Below, one piece after another: positions 35,547 through 45,894 of a stretch of 64,000 nt of DNA; within the stretch, counting starts at the first letter, position 1, and each line of letters starts with the position of its first letter. The notes under the pieces are model-generated. The model had not been told where the DNA came from. It worked only from the letters and a program-made list of their open reading frames with translations, and did not search any database. Source of the stretch: JAPHSX01 sp039714395 (GTDB lineage: Bacteria > Pseudomonadota > Gammaproteobacteria > Thiohalomonadales > Thiohalomonadaceae); the NCBI GenBank assembly GCA_039714395.1, contig JBDLJH010000005.1:84346-148345 (forward strand), in the 5' to 3' direction. The position numbers and the translations under genes were made by a program.

Positions 35547-36119
35547 TTAGCCCAGCTTTTCCTTGAGCACAAAGAAGTCGATACCGTTGTCCTGCAGGCG
35601 GCGGCGTGCCTTGTCGAGTTTACGGCGATCCACATAGGGGCCAACACGCACCCGGTGCCAGGTGCTGCTGTCGTCTATCGTTACCTTCTGAATGCTGGGG
35701 GTGAGGTTGAGCAGGAACAGCTCGGCCATGCGAGACTGGGCATCCTCACCACTCTTGAAAGACCCCACCTGCAGGTAGTAGTTGGCCTTTTCTACCGGCC
35801 TATCTGTTTTTCCCAGCTCCGACTCGGGGATCACCACCTCCTGTTCCGGGAGGATGCTGTAGAAGTCGAAGTTGATACCTTCTCTCTTTGGAGGTGCCTT
35901 GGGGATCGACTCTTTCTTTACCGCACGGGTATCGGTACTGGTGGATTTTATCTTGGGCAGACTCAGACCCTTAAAGGGCTCGCCCTCCTGCTGCTGCAGG
36001 TAGACCAGGAAGGCGATAAACAGCCCAAGCAGCAGGCCACCCAGCATCCATACGAAGCCGGGCAGTGGTGCCTTTTTCGCTTTACGTGTGGTGGTGCGTT
36101 TGGCGTAGTCGCGGGCCAT
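35547..36119 (-). CDS. SPOR-domain membrane protein (FtsN-like)
   Basis: Bitopic protein of 190 residues. It has a basic cytoplasmic N-terminus (RTTTRKAKKAPLPG), one membrane helix (FVWMLGGLLLGLFIAFLVYL), a periplasmic linker and a C-terminal SPOR domain (YYLQVGSFKSGEDAQSRMAEL... through RRRLQDNGIDFFVL, about 115-188), which binds denuded septal peptidoglycan. The position right after argS matches the ftsN-like gene of other gammaproteobacteria. Its start overlaps the argS stop by one base. Shorter than E. coli FtsN. Confidence 0.88.
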   Translation of the reverse strand: MARDYAKRTTTRKAKKAPLPGFVWMLGGLLLGLFIAFLVYLQQQEGEPFKGLSLPKIKSTSTDTRAVKKESIPKAPPKREGINFDFYSILPEQEVVIPESELGKTDRPVEKANYYLQVGSFKSGEDAQSRMAELFLLNLTPSIQKVTIDDSSTWHRVRVGPYVDRRKLDKARRRLQDNGIDFFVLKEKLG

Positions 36120-37885
36120 TACATGCTCTCCGGGGCCGAGACGCCCAGCAGGCCGAGGCCGTTGGCGATGACCTGACGCGCTGCCTGGATCAGGGTGATG
36201 CGTGCATCACGCAGGCCGCCATTGTCGACCAGGAACTGGTGGGCATTGTAGTAAGTGTGAAAGTCGTTGGCCAGGTCGCGCAGGTAGTGGGCGAGTTGGT
36301 GCGGCTCGTGGTTGAGGGCAGCGGCCTCGACGACCTCCGGGTAGCGGCTGAGGTTGCTAAGAAGATCCAGCTCATGCTGCTCTTCGAGTAGTTGCAGGCT
36401 ATTGAGGCCGCTGTTGCGATTATGGCTTAGTCCCTTTTCATCCATTTGGCGCAATACGCTGCAGACGCGGGCGTGGGCGTACTGAATGTAGTACATGGGG
36501 TTGTCGTTGGATTGTGACTTGGCCAGATCCAGATCAAAGTCCATGTGCTGCTCACACTTGCGCATTACGTAGAAGAAGCGTGCCGCGTCGTTGCCGATCT
36601 CCTGACACAGCTCGCGCAGGGTGACGAAGGAGCCGGAGCGGGTCGACATCTGCACCTTCTCTCCACCGCGATAGAGGCTGGCGAACTGCACAAGAAGCAC
36701 GTCGAGCTTGTCGGTATCCTCCTTGTCACCCATCGCGGTAAGTGCGGCCTTTACTCGCGGTACATAGCCGTGGTGGTCGGAACCCCACACATCAATGACC
36801 CGGTCGAAGCCACGGTCGAGTTTGTGCCAGTGGTAGGCAATATCAGAGGCAAAGTAGGTCTTCACGCCGTTGTCGCGTACCACCACCCGGTCTTTCTCAT
36901 CACCAAAGTCGGTGGAGCGGAACCACAGCGCGCCCTTCTCCTCGTAGATATGGCCGGATTGGGTCAGTTGTTCGATCGCCTCGTCTACCTTGCCAGAGCT
37001 GACCAGCTCACGTTCCCGATACCACTCATCATAGACGACGCCAAACGCCTCCAGATCCTTGCGAATATCGGCGAGTATTACCTCCAGCGCCTTGTCAAAG
37101 AAGATGAGGTAGTTCGCCTCGCCCAGCATCGACTTGGCCTTCATGATCAGTGCATCAATGTGCACCTCTTTATCGCCACCGGCGGGTTCATCGACAGGGA
37201 TGCCATTGAACACTTCGCTGGAGGGTTGGCGATAGGTATCAGCGTGCTCGCGATGCAGGTCGGCGGCAATGTCCCAGACGTAATCGCCCTTGTAACCATT
37301 GCTTGGGAAGGTCAGTTTCTCTCCGGCCAGCTCCAGGTAGCGCAGCCATACCGAGGTGCCGAGGATATCCATCTGCCGTCCGGCATCATTCACATAGTAT
37401 TCACGGTGTACCTGAAAACCGACCGCAGCCAGCAGGTCAGAAACGGTGGCACCATAGGCGGCCCCACGGCCATGGCCTACGTGTAGTGGACCGGTGGGGT
37501 TGGCGGAGACAAACTCTACCTGCACCCGCTTGCCGGCACCGATATCCGAGCGGCCATAGGCTTCACCAGCCTCTAGTACCTCGCCCACCACAGCGTGGTA
37601 GGCGGCAGGAGTCATGGTGATGTTGATAAAGCCGGGGCCGGCGATCTCTACCCTGGCCACATGTTCGGAGGCGGGCAGGTGGGCAACGATCTTCTCTGCC
37701 AGGTCTCGCGGTTTGCTGCGTGCCGGTTTCGCCAGCACCATTGCAATATTGCAGGCAAAGTCACCGTGTGAGCGGTCACGGGCGCGCTCGATGATGATGT
37801 TATCGGGCAGTTCAAAGTCGAATACCCCGGCACTGTGCAGGTCGTGAAGGGCGGCTTTAACGAGTTCCTGAAGATGGGATTTCAT
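36119..37885 (-). CDS. argS: arginyl-tRNA synthetase
   Basis: Class I synthetase of 588 residues. An N-terminal Add1 domain precedes the HIGH-type motif HVGHGRGAAYG in SANPTGPLHVGHGRG, then the KMSK-type loop QMSTRSGSFVTL and a C-terminal anticodon-binding DALR domain (ARVCSVLRQM... to the end). I start at MKSHLQELV; the nine codons upstream are not needed. In an operon with the SPOR gene, starting after a beta-barrel gene that separates it from priA. Confidence 0.96.
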   Translation of the reverse strand: MKSHLQELVKAALHDLHSAGVFDFELPDNIIIERARDRSHGDFACNIAMVLAKPARSKPRDLAEKIVAHLPASEHVARVEIAGPGFINITMTPAAYHAVVGEVLEAGEAYGRSDIGAGKRVQVEFVSANPTGPLHVGHGRGAAYGATVSDLLAAVGFQVHREYYVNDAGRQMDILGTSVWLRYLELAGEKLTFPSNGYKGDYVWDIAADLHREHADTYRQPSSEVFNGIPVDEPAGGDKEVHIDALIMKAKSMLGEANYLIFFDKALEVILADIRKDLEAFGVVYDEWYRERELVSSGKVDEAIEQLTQSGHIYEEKGALWFRSTDFGDEKDRVVVRDNGVKTYFASDIAYHWHKLDRGFDRVIDVWGSDHHGYVPRVKAALTAMGDKEDTDKLDVLLVQFASLYRGGEKVQMSTRSGSFVTLRELCQEIGNDAARFFYVMRKCEQHMDFDLDLAKSQSNDNPMYYIQYAHARVCSVLRQMDEKGLSHNRNSGLNSLQLLEEQHELDLLSNLSRYPEVVEAAALNHEPHQLAHYLRDLANDFHTYYNAHQFLVDNGGLRDARITLIQAARQVIANGLGLLGVSAPESM

Positions 37886-37995
37886 AGGGGCAATGGAGAC
37901 CGGCAGTAGCAATAGAGAATAAGACGGCCATTATCCCTGTTCAAGGATAGGGGTGGCAAGGGACAAACGATGGGGGGGGGGTTGGGGAGGGGGGA

Positions 37996-38024
37996 CGAAA
38001 AGCCCCCTCCCTGAGGAGGGGGCT
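37996..38024 (-). terminator. intrinsic terminator of the beta-barrel gene
   Basis: AGCCCCCTCC (38001-38010) pairs perfectly with GGAGGGGGCT (38015-38024); on the minus strand it is followed by TTTTCG. It starts six bases after the stop at 38030. A G-rich run (37972-37994) follows. Confidence 0.85.
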
Positions 38025-38029
38025 GGCGA

Positions 38030-38581
38030 TTATAGCTTGAATTTCATGCCAACAGAGATGTGTTTGATGTCTGAGGAGTAGATGTTTACATCGGTGTCGA
38101 TGAGGGTGGCACCAACGGTAACAGCCATTTTTGGGGTGAAATTATAGTCGGCGCCAACACCAAGGTTTCGACCTACGGCCGTTTGCGTCACGCTGGAATT
38201 GTTGAAACTATTTTCGTGGGTGATATTTTCGTAGTGAACCCCTACGCGCCCAAAGACACTGAAATCCTGATTAATGGGGTGGGTGTATTTTGCATAGACA
38301 CCCGCTGTATAATAGGACATCTCTTCTTTATAACTGCCAAAGAAATTAGTGTAGGTGCTCTCCGGGTTCATAATCGTGGTGCTGAGCTCACCCTCGACGG
38401 AGAAGTTTTCATGAAGGGCGGGAATGGGGTGCTCGTAACCCACCATCAGGGCCACGCCGGTATTAAAGCCAGCAATGTCGGTGGCGGCCAGTTGTGCATT
38501 GATGGACGGCGACTGTGCCTGAGCAACCTGCAGCGGCAGGGAGGCGGCCGCAGCGGCGATAATGAGCATGTTAATTTTCAT
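38030..38581 (-). CDS. small outer-membrane beta-barrel protein, unknown function
   Basis: Protein of 183 residues with signal peptide (NMLIIAAAAASLPLQVAQAQS) and an alternating-strand pattern ending HISVGMKFKL, similar to OmpA/OmpX-like barrels (FGRVGVHYENI, GVGADYNFTPKMAVTVGATLID). No specific family recognised. It has its own terminator and sits between priA and argS, which are usually adjacent, so it looks like a lineage-specific insertion. Confidence 0.7.
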   Translation of the reverse strand: MKINMLIIAAAAASLPLQVAQAQSPSINAQLAATDIAGFNTGVALMVGYEHPIPALHENFSVEGELSTTIMNPESTYTNFFGSYKEEMSYYTAGVYAKYTHPINQDFSVFGRVGVHYENITHENSFNNSSVTQTAVGRNLGVGADYNFTPKMAVTVGATLIDTDVNIYSSDIKHISVGMKFKL

Positions 38582-38682
38582 GATGAACTTCCTTTTTTTC
38601 GTTATGTTCTAGAATGGATGAAATAGTAAAGCAGCACTGTAAATTTAAGCACAAAAAGCGAGAGTGTGGTGTGACGTTCTTC

Positions 38683-40884
<2,202 letters not shown>

Positions 40885-40999
40885 GCGGCGAGTCTATCAC
40901 GACTTTTTATGAAAATTTATGCAGTAAATTTAGCCCTTATGTTTAAGGGGGAATCTAGCAAAAATGCGCTAACACTTTGTCATTACAGGAGTAGTTCAG

Positions 41000-41240
41000 T
41001 TATCCACAAAAGCTGTGGATAACTTTGTGGATTGTTTGGGGCCAAACAGTTGCAGGCCGCGAGTTATCAACATTCCTGTTAAATCGTCGAGAAATTGAAC
41101 GAAATAATTTTTCTATTATAATCATCAGGTTACGAAAGATTAGAGATTACTAATGTTCTATGTGAATTTAAATCTTGACAGATTTGGAATAATTTATTTC
41201 CAGTGTGAATAACCTTAAAAAAACCTTAAAAGGGGGCTTG
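41000..41240. promoter_or_regulatory. DnaA-box cluster beside an AT-rich stretch
   Basis: The 462-base gap upstream of priA holds TTATCCACA (41000-41008, perfect), TGTGGATAA (41014-41022, perfect, inverted), TGTGGATTG (41026-41034), TTATCAACA (41064-41072, one mismatch) and TGTGAATAA (41204-41212, inverse of TTATTCACA, consensus TTWTNCACA). The 41090-41230 stretch between the last two is strongly AT-rich. Together they resemble an origin or a DnaA-titrating or DnaA-regulated site. No GATC clusters and no dnaA, rpmH or mnmG genes are nearby, so the origin reading is uncertain. Confidence 0.55.
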
Positions 41241-41346
41241 TCACAGGGGAATTTATTGTGTAGTAGGTCACATTCCGTGATGACCGGAAATGAGCCTCTT
41301 TTACTGTTTGTAGCCGGATTACCGTGCCCCTGTGCAGAGGGTGTCT

Positions 41347-41913
41347 CTACGTTTTGTCTATCGGCCTGATCCCGGGTGCAGGCAGACCATCGATACTGTG
41401 GTGGTTGTTACGCCGCTGGTAGTCGGACAGCCCCTCAGCGCCCTTCTTCTCTGACCAGTTAATAAGGTCGTCACGTGGGCTCTGCAAGGCCATCAGTGGT
41501 ACCCCGTAGCCGCAGGATGTCTGTACTCGTGAGACCGCGATACGGATGATCTGTCGTGCCTGTGGTAGCCCATTATCGAAGTGCTGGCAGAGACCCGGCC
41601 AGTCGGCATCATCGGGGCGTACCACGTCGCCACGACCATAGAGGCGAAGGATACGGGGTGCCCCTTCGAAGGCGCAGAACATAATGGTAATGCGGCCATT
41701 TTCGGCAAGGTGGGCGGCGGTCTCGTTGCCGCTACCGGTGAGGTCATAAAAGGCGACCTGGTGCGGACCGAGCACTCTCAGGCTGTCGAGCCCGCGTGGC
41801 GACAGGTTGATATGCCCCTCGCCACCAAGGGGGGCAGAGGCGACAAAAAAGAGTGGTTGTGCCGCGATCCATGTTGCCAGCTCGTTATCAATTTCAGCCA
41901 GTACCTTTGCCAT
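41347..41913 (-). CDS. pyridoxamine 5'-phosphate oxidase-fold protein
   Basis: Protein of 188 residues with the split-barrel FMN-binding fold. LATWIAAQPLFFVASAP, GHINLSPRG, VAFYDLTGSGNETAAHLAENGRITIMFCAFEGAPRILRLYGRG are the typical segments of PPOX-class proteins that bind flavin or F420. It is not PdxH itself. I start at MAKVLAEID, with AGAGAGAAGAG upstream on the minus strand; the longer frame runs into a MITE-like element and is not coding. Function unknown. Confidence 0.82.
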   Translation of the reverse strand: MAKVLAEIDNELATWIAAQPLFFVASAPLGGEGHINLSPRGLDSLRVLGPHQVAFYDLTGSGNETAAHLAENGRITIMFCAFEGAPRILRLYGRGDVVRPDDADWPGLCQHFDNGLPQARQIIRIAVSRVQTSCGYGVPLMALQSPRDDLINWSEKKGAEGLSDYQRRNNHHSIDGLPAPGIRPIDKT

Positions 41914-42014
41914 TCTCTTCTCTCTTATCTTATTGGTTGTTAAGCCTGGGCTGAGTGTAGCCTTAACGAGACGCCATCCCAAGCTCGACACAAGACAGTG
42001 ACACTTTGTATGGT

Positions 42015-42182
42015 TTAACCCGAATGCTTCATAAATCACACACGCTCTCGCTTGTCTCTTGTCCACACAAGGACTTTTTCTCAGTTGGCCGTAATCACCG
42101 ATACGCCGCTCCTTCGGAAAATCCCTTGTGCGGACAATATCCTGCGCGATCATCGTGCGTATTTATGAAGCATCCGGGTTAA
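42015..42182. repeat. MITE-like palindromic element with 22-base terminal inverted repeats
   Basis: The ends 42015-42036 and 42161-42182 are inverted copies, identical at 21 of 22 bases (TTAACCCGAATGCTTCATAA at the left). The symmetry continues inward: TTGTCCACACAAGG (42059-42072) matches CCTTGTGCGGACAA (42123-42136) with one change. The 168-base unit is thus one long imperfect palindrome without coding capacity. This is the form of a miniature inverted-repeat transposable element or a large REP-type hairpin. It lies between the PNPOx-fold gene and the fructosamine-kinase-like gene. Confidence 0.75.
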
Positions 42183-42220
42183 GATGACGGCCACTTTCGA
42201 TTATTTGCGGATTTTAGCCA

Positions 42221-43153
42221 ATGCCCCTGTGGGAGGAGATTGCCAAGACCATTAGCCAGCACAGCGGCGATGTTTTTGTGGTGCGAGATCGCCACGGACT
42301 GGGTGGTGGTTGTATCAATAGCGCCTTTCGTATTAGTGATGGCCGGCGCAGCTACTTCGTAAAGCTCAATAGTGGTGACAAGCTGGCGATGTTCGAGGCG
42401 GAGCACGACGGTCTGCACGAACTGGCTGGGGCCGGGGCGATCCGTGTGCCGCAACCGTTGGCCACGGGTGCCGCTGAAGGGCGGGCCTATATCGTGATGG
42501 AAGACCTGCCGCTGGGCGGTAGCGGTTCGCAGGCACAGCTGGGGCGAGAGCTGGCGGCACTGCATCGCCACGGTGGCGAGCGTTTTGGCTGGATTCGTGA
42601 CAACACCATAGGCTCGACCCCGCAGTCTAATCAGTGGAATGATAGTTGGATCACGTTCTGGCGTGAGCAGCGCCTGGGCGCACAATTGACGATGGCGAAA
42701 ACCAACGGTGGTTCGCGCAAGCTGTTAAGTCAGGGAGAGCGCCTGCTGGCAGATTTTCCCAAACTGTTCGATGGTTACGCTCCGGTGCCCTCGTTGCTGC
42801 ACGGCGATCTCTGGTCAGGCAATTACGCCTTTATGTCCAGGGATGGACGGTATGCCGATGAGCCAGGAGGCAGCGCGTCGGCGATGTCCAGGGATGGGGT
42901 TCCTGTTATTTTTGACCCCGCGGTTTACTACGGAGACCGAGAGGCGGATATCGCGATGACAGAGTTGTTCGGCGGATTTCGCGGCGATTTCTACGCTGCC
43001 TACGAGGAGTCGTGGCCACTGGACCCCGGTTATAAGGTGCGTAAAACGTTTTACAATCTTTACCACATCATCAACCACTTCAATATGTTTGGCGGTGGTT
43101 ACGGCAGCCAGGCCGAGGGGATGATGGGACGGTTGCTGGCAGAGTTGAGCTGA
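42221..43153 (+). CDS. fructosamine kinase family protein
   Basis: Protein of 310 residues of the fructosamine-3-kinase/YniA fold, an aminoglycoside-phosphotransferase-like kinase: GGGCINSAFRI nucleotide loop, YFVKLNSG lysine, LLHGDLWSGNYAF catalytic loop, IFDPAVYYGDREADIAM metal-binding segment. Family members phosphorylate glycated proteins or sugars in damage repair. It carries a 17-residue insertion after NYAF, flanked by a 14-base direct repeat; removing it restores a normal FMSRDGVPVIFDPA junction. The insertion sits in a loop between catalytic motifs, so the protein may still fold. Confidence 0.85.
   Translation: MPLWEEIAKTISQHSGDVFVVRDRHGLGGGCINSAFRISDGRRSYFVKLNSGDKLAMFEAEHDGLHELAGAGAIRVPQPLATGAAEGRAYIVMEDLPLGGSGSQAQLGRELAALHRHGGERFGWIRDNTIGSTPQSNQWNDSWITFWREQRLGAQLTMAKTNGGSRKLLSQGERLLADFPKLFDGYAPVPSLLHGDLWSGNYAFMSRDGRYADEPGGSASAMSRDGVPVIFDPAVYYGDREADIAMTELFGGFRGDFYAAYEESWPLDPGYKVRKTFYNLYHIINHFNMFGGGYGSQAEGMMGRLLAELS
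42833..42897. repeat. 51-base in-frame insertion bounded by a 14-base direct repeat
   Basis: ATGTCCAGGGATGG occurs at 42833-42846 and again at 42884-42897, 51 bases (17 codons) apart, inside the kinase gene. The intervening sequence contains CAGGAGGCAG and has no counterpart in the usual kinase loop. A similar segment lies inside metH. Confidence 0.7.
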
Positions 43154-43155
43154 GT

Positions 43156-44160
43156 GTGAGTGAATTGAGTAAACAGGCGACATCAATCAACAGTAGTTAT
43201 CCACCAGCGTTTAGTGGGAAATTTTTCGTGCCCCGTTTCTGGGTGACCTGGTTGGGGCTGGGTTTGCTGGCTCTGCTGGCACTGCTGCCAGCCGGCGTGC
43301 GACGCTGGCTTGGACGATATATCGGTGATCTTGCCTTTCGTCGTCACCATAAGCGCCGCGCCATCGTTGCTACCAATCTTGCCTGGTGCTTACCTGAGCG
43401 TGAGGAGACCGCTCGTGATGAGATGGCGCGTGCCTATTTTCGACTGATGGCCCAGTCCTTTCTCGACTACGGCCTGTTGTGGTGGGGTAGCCGGAAACGC
43501 ATCGACCGTCTGGTGAGCCTGGAGGGGGGAGAGTTGTTGCAGGCGCAACGCGATGCGGGACGTCCGGTGATCCTGCTTACCAGTCACAATATCGGGCTCG
43601 ACTTTGGGGCGGCGGCACTGACACGTCTCTTCCCCTCGGTGGGTCTGGTGAAGCAGGCGCGTAATCCGCTGTTCGACTGGTGCATGGCGAAGGGGCGTAC
43701 CCGTTTTCTGGGGATCCTGTTCCGCCGTGAAGAGGGCATGCGCCCGGTGATTCGTGCGATTAAAAAGGGCCACGCCTTTTACTATCTGCCCGATGAAGAC
43801 CTGGGGCCGGACAACGCCACCTTCGTCCCCTTCTTTGGCGTGCAGACCGCCACCATCGATGCGTTGTCACGGCTGGCGAAGCTGGGCGGTGCGGCGGTGC
43901 TCCCCTTCACCACCATCTACCGTCCGGATCAGGGCAAGTATGTGGCGCGTATCTCTCCGCCACTGGATAATTTCCCCGGTGACGATACGGTGGCCGATAC
44001 CGCGCGTATGAACCGGGAGTTGGAAAAGTTGATTCGCCAGGCACCCGAGCAGTACATGTGGTCAATGCGCATCTTTCAGACCCGCCCCGATGGCTCACCA
44101 CCACCCTATACGATGAAGGGCAAGGCAGGCTCTGGTCACCGGGAACGTCCGACGGACTAA
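43156..44160 (+). CDS. lipid A acyltransferase family protein (LpxL/HtrB type)
   Basis: Membrane-bound acyltransferase of 334 residues. It has an N-terminal helix (VTWLGLGLLALLALLPAGVRRWLG) and the HX4D active site as HNIGLD (in LLTSHNIGLDFG). The downstream lipid-binding segments are FYYLPDEDLGPDNATFVPFFG and the C-terminal APEQYMWSMRIFQTRPDG. It should transfer a secondary acyl chain to Kdo-lipid A. The start is GTG at 43156, just after the kinase stop. It converges with a second homologue and overlaps its stop by four bases. Confidence 0.87.
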   Translation: MSELSKQATSINSSYPPAFSGKFFVPRFWVTWLGLGLLALLALLPAGVRRWLGRYIGDLAFRRHHKRRAIVATNLAWCLPEREETARDEMARAYFRLMAQSFLDYGLLWWGSRKRIDRLVSLEGGELLQAQRDAGRPVILLTSHNIGLDFGAAALTRLFPSVGLVKQARNPLFDWCMAKGRTRFLGILFRREEGMRPVIRAIKKGHAFYYLPDEDLGPDNATFVPFFGVQTATIDALSRLAKLGGAAVLPFTTIYRPDQGKYVARISPPLDNFPGDDTVADTARMNRELEKLIRQAPEQYMWSMRIFQTRPDGSPPPYTMKGKAGSGHRERPTD

Positions 44161-45032
44161 TAGAGTTCGGGCTCGCCTTCAGGCCGGGTGCGGAAGCGTT
44201 TGTAGCTCCACTGATATTGCACGGGACACTGACGAATCGCTTGCTCTACGGCCGCATTGAGGGCGGTGGTGGCGTGTAACGGATCGCGTTCGTTGACCGC
44301 CTCATTGCAGGGGAGAAAGTGCAGGCGGTAGCCGCGGCTCCAGGGAAGGCGCTCGGCGTAGCTGACCAGCACCGTGGCACCGCTTTTGTTGGCGAGGCGC
44401 GGCAGTAGGGTCATGGTGTTGGTGGCGATGCCGAAAAAGGGGGCAAAGACCCCGTTACCCGCCAGCGGATCCTGATCCGGCAGAATACCGGCCACCTCGC
44501 CGCGTTTCAGTAGCCCCAGCATCGCCTTTACCCCGCTGGTATCGGTGGGGGCCAACTCAACGCCCAGGTGCATACGCCCCTCGCGCATCGCCGCCTCCAC
44601 CGAGGGGTTACGCGGTGGTTTGTAGAGACAGGTGATGGGGGTGTTCGCGGCGATGTAGTGACCGATCAACTCCCAGCTACCAAGATGGGGGGCGGCAAGG
44701 ATCACCCCTTTACCGCGCTGCAGCGCCGCCCGCAGATGCTCCTCTCCCTCAACCTCTCGCACCAGCCCCATAATGCGCTGGCGCGAGCCGCACCACATGA
44801 GTGCCGTCTCCATAAAGGTCTTGCCGGTCTCCTGCAGGCTCTGCACCAGCAGGCGGGCCCGTTGCCGTTCGCTCATCTCGGGAAAGCAGAGTTCAAGGTT
44901 ACGCAGGGTGATACGACGGTTGCGGTTGGGAAACAGGCTGAAGAGCTGGCCGAACAGTGCCCCGATGCCGTGTAGTAGTGGCAGTGGCAGGGCACCGAGC
45001 AGGCGCAACAGCAGGCCGAGGGGTGAGTTCAC
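44157..45032 (-). CDS. lipid A acyltransferase family protein (second, LpxL/LpxM type)
   Basis: Acyltransferase of 291 residues with active-site HLGSWE (HX4E) in LAAPHLGSWELIGHYI, then GILPDQDPLAGNGVFAPFFG and the C-terminal CPVQYQWSYKRFRTRPEGE. It belongs to the same family as the convergent neighbour but is clearly diverged, so the two may add different secondary acyl chains. The start is GTG; it overlaps the ttcA stop in TAGTG, indicating coupled translation with ttcA. Confidence 0.86.
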   Translation of the reverse strand: MNSPLGLLLRLLGALPLPLLHGIGALFGQLFSLFPNRNRRITLRNLELCFPEMSERQRARLLVQSLQETGKTFMETALMWCGSRQRIMGLVREVEGEEHLRAALQRGKGVILAAPHLGSWELIGHYIAANTPITCLYKPPRNPSVEAAMREGRMHLGVELAPTDTSGVKAMLGLLKRGEVAGILPDQDPLAGNGVFAPFFGIATNTMTLLPRLANKSGATVLVSYAERLPWSRGYRLHFLPCNEAVNERDPLHATTALNAAVEQAIRQCPVQYQWSYKRFRTRPEGEPELY

Positions 45033-45808
45033 TAGAGTTCCCGCTCGACGACCGTCGCCTGGTCGCTTCCCTCTGCCATTAGCGGTTTGAGGGTATGTAG
45101 CAGGTTGCGGAACAGGTTCTTATAGCGCCCCTCTTCAGCAGCTAGCAGTTCTTTGAAGTGCTGACGTTCAGTCGGCTTGGCGAAGCAGGCGGGGCAGTTA
45201 TCGGGTACCACTGGCAGTGCGACGTTCTCGGCGAAGGCAGCGGTCTGGCGCTCACGCACATAGACCAGTGGACGGATGATGCGCAGGTCGCCCTTATCGT
45301 TCACATAGTGTGCCTTCATGGTGCCGAGCTGGCCCCGGTGGAAGGCCGACATCATAAAGCTCTCGGCCAGGTCATCAAGGTGCTGCGCCAGGGCGATCAC
45401 GTTATAGCCGTGCTCACGCGCCTGGGTATAGATGGAGCCACGCTTGAGGCGTGAGCAGAAGGCACAGAAGGAGAAGGAGGGGTCTTCGATGAATCGCTCT
45501 GCCTCCTCGGCAATCGGTTCGGCATCGTAGATGTAGGGAACCCCCATCTTCTCCAGATAGGGTTTGAGCACCGATGGGTCGAAGCCGGGGATCATCGGGT
45601 CGATGGTAATGGCCCCGATCTCAAAGTCGATGGGTGCATGGCGTTGCAGGTGACGCAGCACATGCAGCAGGGTAAGTGAGTCCTTACCACCCGATAGGCC
45701 GAGTAACACCCGGTCACCCTCGCGGATCATCTGAAAGTCGGCAATGGCACGGCCAATGGGGCGCATCATCAGCTTGGGGATCTTGATTATTGGCTTCTGT
45801 TTGCTCAT
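45032..45808 (-). CDS. ttcA: tRNA 2-thiocytidine biosynthesis protein TtcA
   Basis: PP-loop ATPase of 258 residues that thiolates cytidine 32 in some tRNAs using a [4Fe-4S] cluster. The PP-loop is LSGGKDSLTLLHVL near 35-48. The cysteine pairs CAFC (within SFCAFCSRLKRGSIY) and CPAC (DNCPACFAKPTERQ) are the expected cluster ligands, and QHLDDLAESFMMSAFHRGQL is the family motif. Somewhat shorter than E. coli TtcA at the C-terminus. Upstream of and coupled to an acyltransferase gene. Confidence 0.93.
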   Translation of the reverse strand: MSKQKPIIKIPKLMMRPIGRAIADFQMIREGDRVLLGLSGGKDSLTLLHVLRHLQRHAPIDFEIGAITIDPMIPGFDPSVLKPYLEKMGVPYIYDAEPIAEEAERFIEDPSFSFCAFCSRLKRGSIYTQAREHGYNVIALAQHLDDLAESFMMSAFHRGQLGTMKAHYVNDKGDLRIIRPLVYVRERQTAAFAENVALPVVPDNCPACFAKPTERQHFKELLAAEEGRYKNLFRNLLHTLKPLMAEGSDQATVVEREL

Positions 45809-45894
45809 GGGGAGAAATTTTACCTGAAATGTGACGCGGCGGCAGGGGGTGTTATGCTTGGGAAAACAAATAAATAATGTGGAGAGTTATCAAT

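Noticed and set aside
36545..37486. Plus-strand open frame of 313 codons within argS
   Set aside because: Entirely antisense to conserved arginyl-tRNA synthetase motifs, with no independent support.
41914..42153. 80-codon N-terminal extension of the PNPOx-fold protein
   Set aside because: It reads through the palindromic MITE-like element and has no similarity to the family N-terminus; the ATG at 41913 has a purine-rich ribosome site.
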